Source of the DNA: Melitaea cinxia
Lineage: Eukaryota > Arthropoda > Insecta > Lepidoptera > Nymphalidae
DNA: 64,000 bases
Assembly: GCF_905220565.1 (NCBI RefSeq)
Contig: NC_059410.1
Location: forward strand, 3,363,501 to 3,427,500
Direction of reading: 5' to 3'
Below, in pieces: positions 55,892-64,000 of the stretch. Below the pieces are notes generated by a model. The model worked only from the letters and a program-made list of their open reading frames with translations. It was not told the origin of the DNA and did not search any database. The position numbers were made by a program, and so were the translations under genes. Position 1 is the stretch's first letter. The number at the start of each line of letters is the position of its first letter.

Positions 55892-56679
55892 TTATTTCAT
55901 ATATTCTTCTTCATATTTTTTCTTAACTAATTTTAAATTTTTTCATTTCAATTAGTAAAAAAAACACATTTAATGTATGCACAAGAGTTTTTAGAGCGTA
56001 CTTACAAGCGGTATAAATTTAATTTTATATTTAAGTTTACCGAGGCTAGTAGACTTCTTATTAACTTTGACAATTAAAAATACAAATATAACCTTCATCT
56101 AAGCATTACTGAATTCAAAACATGAAGTTAAATTCAAATTTAAGATATTTAGTATCTAGGTCATGTTTCAAGGTGAACCAGCTAAAAGCACAGCAAAGGA
56201 AACCTAAATTATAATTTTCATAACCTCGTCTATGGATAAGAGTTTTGTCCAAGTTTAACAAACAGCAAAGAACCTTGTTAGGAAGAAAAACAGTTTTATA
56301 TTTTTAAAATAAATGCGCCCAGCGATGTCTGATCTCTGACTTTTATTCAGTTCTTCGTAACGATTTGAATTTTAGTTTAAAATATGAAGTGCGAAGTGTC
56401 GATTTACGCCGGTCTACTCTACGTGCGCAATAGGTCAAAGATGGATAGCGGGATTTAATTAATGTAACATTCTTTCACGGAAATAATAGATTCTGGATCG
56501 TCTTTTTTGTTTAAAAAACTTATTTTAATTGACAGTAAGCTTACAGCCAAGCTTTTATTTCAATAATATAAGCGCTACGAATTGGCCTAAATAAAGATAA
56601 TAATAGTAATATATTTATAAAACAATAAAAAAATATTTGATAATATTTAGTAGAAAAATTAATTATGAAGAAATTATAA
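55892..56679. other. AT-rich DNA, no gene seen
   Basis: Nothing recognisable. Confidence 0.4.
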
Positions 56680-56856
56680 TATATATATGAATGTTTGTCT
56701 GTATGACCATTATAGAATCGTAAACTATGTATGTATTTGATCATGTCATGATCTTCATCAAAGTGTTGTGTATGAGCCCACAAAGGTTTTTAAGTTGGTA
56801 CGACCAAAAAAAGAAAAATAAAAAAAGCGTAGCCACGCGCGCAGGGTACAGCTAGT
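56680..56856 (+). mobile_element. Rep-M (ends CGCGCGCAGGGTACAGCTAGT)
   Basis: atatgaatgtttgtctgtat at the left; agccacgcgcgcagggtaca then gctagt at the right. Confidence 0.68.
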
Positions 56857-56934
56857 AAGGTATAAAAGCATTTTCTCTGATAAGCAAGGCAACCGGGGGA
56901 CAGAGAAAATGGTTGATATAGGTGTATAAATATT

Positions 56935-57080
56935 GAGGTGGCGAATGCTAGCGCGACCCCATCTCGCGCCACCCAGGACTGCTAACACGTGGTGGTTTTT
57001 AGTCAGTAGGAGTCTGACATAACCCTCTGGCGCCCCTGCGCTGGAGGGTATCCATGATGGATTTTCCCCACGTAAAAAAA
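56935..57080 (+). mobile_element. Second copy of the GC-rich non-LTR tail, 15-bp target duplication
   Basis: The last 146 bp of the same element as 52408-52856, flanked by aggtgtataaatatt at 56920-56934 and 57081-57095. The target matches the first copy's at 12 of 15 positions. The left flank on the minus strand reads NIYTPISTIFSVPR, reminiscent of the RT motif NYRPIS. Confidence 0.93.
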
Positions 57081-57165
57081 AGGTGTATAAATATTATAAT
57101 AATAAAAAGAATTTCATTTATTTTGTAAACTAAGAGAATATTTTTAAATCATTGACATAATGATT

Positions 57166-57412
57166 GTGTTTGCTTGTAAACAAACAAAAGCGACTTTAAT
57201 TCAAAGCGACTAATAATACAACGTCGAAAGAAGTCAATAAAGACGCATTGTTAGAGATAGCTTAAAAAGTACTCATCAGATCTCGATAAAATTTCATTCG
57301 ACTGAAAAAGGAATTATCGAAATCAGTAAACCCAGTAATAATTTATGAGGCGAAAAGCATAAAAAAAATTACAATTACAATTGAAAACCTCCTTCATTTT
57401 CGAAGTCAGTTA
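57166..57412 (-). mobile_element. Rep-I copy
   Basis: gtttgcttgtaaacaaacaa...aagcgactttaattc at the left and aaaacctccttcattttcga...agtcag at the right, the reverse of 41526-41774. Confidence 0.75.
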
Positions 57413-57602
57413 AAAAGTTATATAAACCTCAGTTTTTATATTGTACAAGTATTTGTTTCTGATCGAGTTATTTGTTCTTGTGGTATTACCAATGTGCCTC
57501 GGTGAGCATATACAGCCGCTTGTACCGATTTTTATTATATACACCTATGGAAATATCTATGAAATGAGTTAGGGCGCAACAGTAAAAATTACGGGTAATA
57601 CC

Positions 57603-57820
57603 TCGAACTTACAGAAGATCACAGCTAAATAATACTGCTTTCAAGCAGTGTTGTGTTCCTGTTGGTGAGTAAGGTGACCAGAGCTCCTGGGGTAATTGGG
57701 GATAGGATCGGCAACGCGCTTGCAATACTTCTGGTATTGCAGACTAAATTGCAGACAGCTACGGTAATCGCTTACCATCAGGTGAGCCGTACTCTTGTTT
57801 GTGGACCTTATTATAAAAAT
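57603..57820 (+). mobile_element. Rep-B copy
   Basis: cttacagaagatcacagcta, caagcagtgttgtgttcctg, gatcggcaacgcgcttgc, cgcttaccatcaggtgagcc. Confidence 0.88.
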
Positions 57821-58196
57821 GCATTGTTATTCCTCTTGTTTATGAAAGTATTCATTGTTAGAACAGGAAACGACATCTACAAAAATAAGTTATAATATTT
57901 TTTGTAACAGGAAGTTCCCTTATCGCTTGTAAGGATCATAACAATGGCTAATACTGACAGGAAATATGCATGAATGTAAATAAAACTTGCTATTTTCCTC
58001 AATAAGCAAATAAACCAATAAATATTTCGGTGTTTATTCCTTAAGATACAATATATTGATTGCATTCGGTGTGGTATGAATAAATATGGAAATGTAAACA
58101 TTTGAAATAACAAAACAACTGTGACGAGGTGAGAGTGACGCTGAATGTAAAGCTATAAAGCCTTTTTAGATTTAGCAAAATATATTCTAGAGTATT
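57821..58196. other. AT-rich DNA, no gene seen
   Basis: Nothing recognisable. Confidence 0.4.
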
Positions 58197-58210
58197 ATTG
58201 AAGTAATTTC

Positions 58211-58544
58211 GCTGTGTTGTTACGGTAGTAAAGAATATAGCCACCCCCTCTCTTGCCGTGGGTGTCGTAAGAGGAGATTAAGGGCTAACACAGTTCCACT
58301 ACCAACTTGGAACTTAAAAAGCCAACCAATCACGATGGTGGGATAACCATTCAACTGCTGGCTTTCAAATACACGGGCTGCAGACGGGCAGCAGCGTCTT
58401 CGGTGCGACAAAGCTAGCCCTGCTGTCACCAACCCGCCTGCCCAGCGTGGTGACTGTGGGCAAAACACATGAGTTCTCACCATAATGTCGGGCGTGAACT
58501 TGTGGAGGCCGATTTCGAGCAGTGGCCTGCGATAGGCTAAAGTA
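58211..58544 (+). mobile_element. Rep-A, full length, inserted at the head of Rep-K
   Basis: gctgtgttgttacggtagta to gcgataggctaaagt. attgaagtaa at 58197-58206 and 58545-58554 is the target duplication, and the right copy overlaps the first bases of Rep-K. Rep-A therefore landed at or beside the Rep-K start. An 8-bp insertion (aatcacga region) occurs near 58327. Confidence 0.9.
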
Positions 58545-58548
58545 ATTG

Positions 58549-58760
58549 AAGTAAAACTTCTTTATGCACGCTTGAGTTGGGAAGTAAGCTGGTGAATACG
58601 TGACGAGAGCGTTACAAAAAGTGTGATCGGGCGATGCGAACGGAAGTAAAGGGAGATATAAGTTAATGAAGATAAAAAGAGAGAAAGTTACGTTTCGTAT
58701 ATTATTACTGTAGGGGCTTTACTTTAGTCGTATGGTCTAAAGCACACTCGTTTTTTTTTA
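58549..58760 (+). mobile_element. Rep-K copy 5
   Basis: gaagtaaaacttctttatgc, cttgagttgggaagtaagct, gtgatcgggcgatgcgaacg, then tagtcgtatggtctaaagca and a T9 run. Confidence 0.9.
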
Positions 58761-59459
58761 TTGTTTCATTTAAATAATTATTTTTAATTTTTTAAATATC
58801 GTGCTTGATCTGAAGGAATCAACTTCAGTCACGTGCCGCAGCTGTCACATTTTCACATTTATACACTTATTATAATATTTATAGTTTCTAACTTTGTAAT
58901 TCGTAGTAGGTATGTATAGTTTCTAACTTTGTAATTTCTAACTTTGTTAATGTCTAATCCGATTTGCCGGGCTTATTTTATGCTAATGTATTTGTGTTTA
59001 TTTTCAAACAAATGAAATTCGTATTCAATACATTCTTCTACTCCTCTTCTTTCCTCTTCCTTAAGCTTGTTATTTAAATGTTGTTCTCTTAATAAACCTT
59101 CTTCTGATCTGAGAATATATTGTACTGTAGATATTTGAACATAACCCTACAAATTACTAACCACACTCGAAACAACTTGGAGCTTGCTCGCGTAAGGCAG
59201 TTTGCCTGTTCAAACACCAAACATATAGAAGCAGCTAGTAAAACAGTTTCAGTTACAACTAAAACTGTACAGATTTCACTTTATACATTTAATTCTCTTA
59301 CATATTAGCATAATATACTGATATATCAACATAGTGTTTCTCTATTAATATCATGAAGCTGAAAAAAAAATTTGCTTGTTTGAATCCGCTAATCTTAGGA
59401 TCTACTGGATTGAATTGAAGAATTATATTTGTGTTGGACAGACCATTAACAGTGAAAGG
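58761..59459. other. AT-rich DNA, no gene seen
   Basis: gtttctaactttgtaatt is tandemly echoed at 58886-58950. No gene seen. Confidence 0.4.
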
Positions 59460-59467
59460 CTTTAGGC

Positions 59468-59657
59468 CAGGGGTATCAAACTCAATTTTACAGAGGGCCA
59501 TATACTGAATTTAGGATGTGTAGATGGGTGTGAATTATATATTATACATATATAAGTCTTCCGTAGAGGAGTGGAGTGAAGTCACGATTCTTCTTTCTGT
59601 GACACATAGCGATCGCAGGCCGTATCCAGCCTCCGGGCCGTATCTTTGACATCCCTG
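59468..59657. mobile_element. hAT-type MITE, 190 bp
   Basis: Ends are caggggtatcaaactc and, reversed, cagggatgtcaaagatac: a CAGGG-RTRTCAAA inverted terminus typical of hAT elements. The 8-bp flanks ctttaggc and cttcaggt match at 6 of 8, consistent with an aged 8-bp target duplication. No coding capacity. Confidence 0.8.
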
Positions 59658-59694
59658 CTTCAGGTTATATAATATCTTAGAACGTTCTTCCCTT

Positions 59695-59735
59695 AAATTA
59701 ATTCGTGTGAAAACGCGGGGCACAGCTAATTATTA
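59695..59735 (+). mobile_element. Rep-L end fragment
   Basis: gtgtgaaaacgcggggcaca then gctaatta; the complementary end appears at 60003. Confidence 0.55.
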
Positions 59736-59854
59736 AATACAATGCCTCATGTATGATGTGTTAATATTTCATAGAAATTTGAAATTTTTTAATCTTAATA
59801 TGGCAATTACAAAATGGGATCGAGATATTTTCACTAACTTCATTGGAGCATTGG

Positions 59855-59930
59855 CCACAGTAACTGGCTGATGTGTAGGTCGTACATATGTTTGCCGTGG
59901 TCTAGGCGTTTGTGTTTGTGTTAAGTCATT
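59855..59930 (+). mobile_element. SINE-S fragment
   Basis: tggccacagtaactggctga, then tatgtttgccgtggtctagg and cgtttgtgtttgtg. The B box is missing. Confidence 0.55.
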
Positions 59931-60002
59931 TACAAGTTCTCGTTACAGAATTCACACTACTAATTATACGATTAGTTGTAAATTATATTAACTTTATAGT
60001 AT

Positions 60003-60180
60003 ACTAGCTGTGTCCCGCCATTTCACTTGCATTAATTTGAGGGATTAAATAGCCTTTAGCCTTTCTCGGTAAATTTCCTACCACACCACACCACACAAGT
60101 ACTTTTTTTAGGTACATTAGCGCGTTTAAACAAACAAAATATATAAAATTCTCGTATTAGTATAAATATGATTTTATACA
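60003..60180 (-). mobile_element. Rep-L copy
   Basis: actagctgtgtcccgccatt...tcacttgcattaatt, then gattaaatagcctttagcct. Confidence 0.6.
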
Positions 60181-60367
60181 TACGTTCATAGTGGAATTCT
60201 AAGGCTGTGACATTTAATTTTTTCAAACACAATCAAAAATAACTAGTGTTAACCAAAGAAAGAGCTTGACTCTGTAAAATAATGACCAATAATATTAAAA
60301 GACATAATAAAGGCTTACTCTATGTTCTTATATTTTTAAATAAATAAATATTATCATGACCCAAGGA

Positions 60368-60505
60368 ATCGTCATCATCATCATCATCATCATCATTTCA
60401 GCCTATTGCAGTCTATTGCTGGACATAGGCCTCCACAAGTTCGCGCCAAAAATGCGTGAACTCATGTGTGTTGCCCATAGTCACTACGCTGGGCGGATTG
60501 GTGGG
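60368..60505 (-). mobile_element. Rep-A 3' part with (ATC)n tail
   Basis: A (CAT)n run at 60372-60396 followed by ttcagcctattgcagtctat and a 5'-truncated body. Confidence 0.88.
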
Positions 60506-60574
60506 GTGGACCCAAGGAAGATCGCAGTTATTTACTTAAATAATATAAAGGATTTAACATATAAACGCTTCACA

Positions 60575-60705
60575 CTCAATGGCCTACAGTGGGATTCTCT
60601 CCTGTTTCTGTGGTCTGGAAATACACACAGATCACAAGCACAGACACAAACATCTGGCATATAAAAATTCTCATGACTAAGCACAACAGACAGTGCTGTG
60701 ACAAA
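60575..60705 (-). mobile_element. SINE-S subtype fragment
   Basis: ttctgtggtctggaaataca...cacacagatcacaagcaca is the reverse of the alternative 3' body seen at 40570 and 55217. Confidence 0.55.
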
Positions 60706-60922
60706 AAAATATATGCAAACATTTAAATTTCACAATAAACACATTATTCTTAGCCAAAACACACACAAGTCAAGTTGCTAACAGAAACTAGCTTGCAGAC
60801 TTTATACTTAATGAAGCTCTTACTGTGCTCAAGCATGTTCTCATTGTTTGTTAACTTTGCCGGTCTGCGCTTACGAGATAAGATAGTTTTTAATTAGAAA
60901 AATATATATTTTTTTATATCAC

Positions 60923-61052
60923 TAGGTCGGCAAACAAGCGTACGGCTCACCTGATGGTAAGCGATTACCGTAGCTTATAGACACCTGCAACACCAGAAGC
61001 ATTGCAAGCGCGTTGCCGACCCAATCCCCAATCCCCCCCCCAGGAGCTCGTC
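60923..61052 (-). mobile_element. Rep-B, truncated
   Basis: aggtcggcaaacaagcgtac, ggctcacctgatggtaagcg, acctgcaacaccagaagc, then a run of Cs. Confidence 0.87.
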
Positions 61053-61154
61053 GTTAATCTATTTAATAGCTTTTATAAATATTCCATTAAATTTATACAT
61101 GATTCGATTTATATAACATTTTTTCTTTTTAAAATAGCAGTCTGAGAATAGTCA

Positions 61155-61356
61155 CAATAATATTACAGTTAAATAATACTGCACCCAAGCAGTGTTATGT
61201 TCCAGTGGTAAGGTGATGAAAAGCCATTTATAGGGGATTGGGGGTAGAGTCGGCAATACACTTGGGATGCTTCTGGTGTTGTAGGTGCTAATAAGCTACG
61301 GTAATCACTGACCATTAGGTGAGGCGTACGCTTGTTTGTCGACCTAATTGTAAAAA
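61155..61356 (+). mobile_element. Rep-B, opposite orientation to its neighbour
   Basis: aatattacagttaaataata, gagtcggcaatacacttggg, accattaggtgaggcgtacg. Head-to-head with 60923-61052. Confidence 0.85.
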
Positions 61357-61477
61357 TTTCTACAAAAGGGTACGTATCTCTTTTTAAGAAGATTACAAAA
61401 ATAAGTTGGATTAGAAGGGACACGAAAGAGGAAGACGAGAGAACTTCCAGTTTACATTTGACAAGCAAGTAAGTCAG

Positions 61478-61586
61478 TTTGTAGTGGCTCTGCTTTCTGC
61501 TACGCGAGTAGCGGGTTCGTTGCCGCCTAACCTATACACAAGTATTAAGTTGTTTACCGTAGAATTAGATGACCGCGTGTGTGTGT

Positions 61587-61618
<32 letters not shown>
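61478..61618 (+). repeat. SINE remnant followed by (GT)n microsatellite
   Basis: gtggctctgctttctgctac and gtagcgggttcgttgccgcc recall a tRNA-derived head; about 21 GT units (one CT) follow at 61576-61618. Confidence 0.65.
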
Positions 61619-61821
61619 TTTATAAAATTTATACATATTTTTTAATTTTATTTTGACTCTGGTTTTCAAATTTTCTTACGAATCACCGTAGTAATATCGT
61701 TCTACCCAGTTGGTAACAACGTACCTAATGTTAAATTTTAGCAATTTCGAAATTGTAAGTTGATTTAACCATGAATCTTTAATTATGTTTTTTGGAATGT
61801 AAATTTTTTTTCACGTTTATT

Positions 61822-62157
61822 TCATTCATTCATTACAGCCTATACAGTCCACTGCTGGACATAGGCCTCCACAAGTTTACGCCAAAAATAGCGTGAACTC
61901 ATGTGTTTTGCCCATAGTCACCACGCTGGGCAGGCGGGTTGGTGACCGCAGTACTGGCTTTGTCGCACCGAAGACGCTGCTGCCCGTCTTCGGCCTGTGT
62001 ATTTCAAAGCCAGCAGTTGGATGGTTATCCCGCCATCGGTCGGCTTCTTAAGTTCCAAGGTGGTTGTGGAACCTTGTTATCCCTTAGTCGCCTCTTACGA
62101 CACCCACGGGAAGAGAGGGGGTGGCTAAATTCTTTAGTGCCGTAGCCACACAGCACG
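61822..62157 (-). mobile_element. Rep-A, complete, 14-bp target duplication
   Basis: From a (TCAT)n tail to gtagccacacagcacg. ttttcacgtttatt flanks it at 61808-61821 and 62158-62171. Almost identical to 28264-28605 but inverted and inserted in unrelated DNA. Confidence 0.95.
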
Positions 62158-62171
62158 TTTTCACGTTTATT

Positions 62172-62668
62172 ATGTGTGTATAACCTTATGGAGAAATAGA
62201 TATTTTTACTTCATTTCATTTTCCAGTTTCTGTGAGTGTTTTCTATCCAATTGTAACCTAAGTTATAACAACATTTGATAGCCTCAATAAATATTTTTAA
62301 AAGTCAATCTGTGGATATGTAATTACTGTTAAAATATTATAAAAAATATTTTTTAAAATTAAATAAATAAACATATTATGTAAAACCTGTATGACTATTA
62401 TTTTTTATTCATATCGAAAATGGTTCAATTTCAAACAATAGCAGATTTGCTTTACGTATTTTATTATGAAAATAAGTAACACTTTCAAGCACAAAAGAGC
62501 TGTCACGGTCTATGAGGCACGTGCCACACGCCTGTTCGCTTCAAAGACCTTATACGGCAAATATATCCGACTACGAGTCGTTAAAAAGAGTAACATGTTA
62601 CAGCTAACCAACGTAATAAAGAAAAGCTTTTTAATTTGACAGTATTTGAAATGATCAAAAAAAAAAAA
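62172..62668. other. AT-rich DNA, no gene seen
   Basis: Nothing recognisable. Confidence 0.4.
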
Positions 62669-63055
62669 AGAATGATGTTCTAAATTCAATTGTATTTATT
62701 GTATGTTACCTCAAAACTCGGTGTTTCGATTTAAATGATATTTTTTTTAAATCTAAAAGCTGGTGCTTGTCACGTTCATGTAGTCCCATTTCATTTGGAG
62801 CAAGATCTGGCCAGTAGTTTTTTTAGTTATCTTTAATAATACGCGTCTTCGGTGCGACAAAGCCAGTACTGCGGTCACCAACCCGCCTGCCCAGCGTGGT
62901 GACTATGGGCAAAACACATGAGTTCACGTTATTTTTGGCGTAAACTTGTGGAGGCCTATGTCCAGCAGTGGACTGTATAGGCTGTAATGATGAATAATAC
63001 GTACCGTACTTGTCAGTGTAAATTCAAGTAGTTTTTTTTCTCAGAACAAACACAA
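62669..63055 (+). mobile_element. Rep-I interrupted by Rep-A
   Basis: gaatgatgttctaaattcaa, aaagctggtgcttgtcacgt before the insert; aataatacgtaccgtact and aattcaagtagttttttttc after it. Confidence 0.8.
62844..62992 (+). mobile_element. Rep-A, 5'-truncated, 9-bp target duplication
   Basis: cgtcttcggtgcgacaaagc to ggctgtaatgatg, flanked by aataatacg at 62835-62843 and 62993-63001. Shares subfamily bases (actgtataggctgtaatg) with 28264-28605 and 61822-62157. Confidence 0.92.
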
Positions 63056-63120
63056 CACATTATCATAATAATATGATAAATATTATCGTGAAAAATCAAC
63101 AGATGGTATAATATTATGGT

Positions 63121-63290
63121 ACTAGCTACCCGGACAGACTTCGTTCTGTCAAAAATTAATAGTAAAAAACTTTTTTTTATTTTTTAGTTTTAAAACCTCT
63201 CGTGGGCCTTAAGGAACAGACAAAAAATAAATTAGCCGAATTAGTCGAGCCATTCTCGAGTCATACGCTTAGCGGCATTAATTTTTATTT
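63121..63290 (+). mobile_element. Repeat with CTAGCTACCCGGACAGAC end
   Basis: actagctacccggacagact followed by tcgttctgtc; ends near gtcatacgcttagcggcat. Another end-like piece with inverted gttccgttagaa/ttctaacagaac lies at 63884-63910. Confidence 0.6.
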
Positions 63291-63587
63291 AAATAGATAA
63301 TGTATTTTAGACCTTTGATACATTAATTATTCACTAGTGACTAATAAAGAAAATGAGATTTAGAAGGTTTTTTTGCAAGGTGATTTCCCTTTTAAATATG
63401 CAACAAACGAGTATACATTATTTACGTAGATTATATGGCAGGTCGCATGTCTATTAAAAATAACAGTTAAAGCCATGGGATGAAATGAAAATATTTATTT
63501 CGCAATAAGTTGTTAATACACACTTTACGAGCGTCACGTAAAATATATCTACATCCTCTGGAATTGAAAAAAAAAATACAAATATTT

Positions 63588-63716
63588 TACCGGGAGATCA
63601 CAGCCAAATAATACCGCTCTCAAGGAGTCAGTTCCAGTGGTGAGTAAGGTACTCAGACCTCCTAGGGAAGGGATGGAGTCACCAACGTGCTTGCGATTCT
63701 TCTGTTGTTTCAGGTT
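63588..63716 (+). mobile_element. Rep-B, diverged
   Basis: accgggagatcacagccaaa, ccagtggtgagtaaggtact, accaacgtgcttgcgattct. Confidence 0.78.
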
Positions 63717-64000
63717 GTATATTTATTTTCCACCCTTGAAGTATAAAAAAAAAATCGTAAACGTGTAAAAAATTGTCGCTTAAATATAACGAGCCTGAAT
63801 ATTGTAGGTGTTATTTAAAATGTCGCTAGGTGCACTGGTATGCTAATTTGGTAGCGACGTTTAAGCTCACCGAAGTCTGTCTGTTCCGTTAGAAAAAATT
63901 CTAACAGAACGTCCACGTGAATAATAAATACCTACTAATAATAACTATATATAAATAAATATATTAAAAAATAATCCCTTACTAACAGTAACATAGGTTA
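63717..64000. other. AT-rich DNA to window end
   Basis: Only the small inverted repeat at 63884-63910 noted; no gene seen. Confidence 0.4.

Overview
The window is a 64-kb piece of a lepidopteran (butterfly or moth) nuclear genome. It is very AT-rich, has no bacterial-style gene order, and is packed with short interspersed repeats that I recognise as typical of Lepidoptera: retroposons ending in GGAGGCCTATGTCCAGCAGTGG, repeats ending in GCTAGT, and tRNA-headed SINEs. The only gene I call with high confidence as host-encoded is a tRNA-Cys(GCA). I found no convincing host protein-coding gene. Two or three short stretches look like insect core promoters or first exons and are offered as weak candidates. 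The species cannot be named from this sequence.

Family names used here are local labels. Rep-A: about 340-bp retroposon with a (GAT)n tail. SINE-S: tRNA-headed SINE whose 3' end resembles Rep-A. Rep-B: repeat ending ...GCTTACCATCAGGTGAGCCGTACGC... plus poly-A. Rep-K: about 190-bp repeat starting GAAGTAAAACTTC. Rep-I: repeat with GGAGGTTCTCAATTCGAC. Rep-C, D, E, F, H, L, M, N: repeats ending in or near GCTAGT. Rep-J: LINE 3' end with an (ATT)n tail.

Layout. 1-8.9 kb: AT-rich DNA with scattered repeat ends, a GC-box/TATA promoter-like site near 3.75 kb, and a LINE C-terminal remnant at 8.0-8.1 kb. 8.92-13.59 kb: a complete but internally deleted BEL/Pao LTR retrotransposon on the minus strand, with 979-bp LTRs, a 5-bp target duplication, an initiator-Met primer site, an intact gag, an in-frame amber codon, a protease remnant and an integrase remnant; reverse transcriptase and RNase H are gone. 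13.6-24 kb: Rep-K copies, a SINE, the tRNA-Cys gene and a perfect 26-bp hairpin. 24-31 kb: a dead RTE-like reverse-transcriptase tail, Rep-A copies, and a 1.6-kb composite insertion (118-bp minisatellite plus about 170-bp inverted repeats) inside a Rep-I copy. 31-49 kb: AT-rich DNA with SINEs and repeat ends. 49.4-50.9 kb: a three-unit tandem repeat, then a nearly perfect inverted repeat with 249-bp arms, each arm carrying a tRNA-like cloverleaf. 52-57 kb: a Jockey-like LINE remnant split by a GC-rich LINE tail; a second copy of that tail at 56.9 kb sits in a near-identical target. 57-64 kb: nested Rep-A, Rep-B, Rep-K and Rep-I copies and a small hAT-type MITE.

There is no operon-like cooperation here. 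The links are between parasites: Rep-A and SINE-S end in sequence derived from the end of an RTE-like LINE ORF, which suggests they use that LINE's reverse transcriptase. Several insertions are nested and have readable target-site duplications, giving a relative order of events. All boundaries were read by eye; family names and similarities need a repeat-library search.
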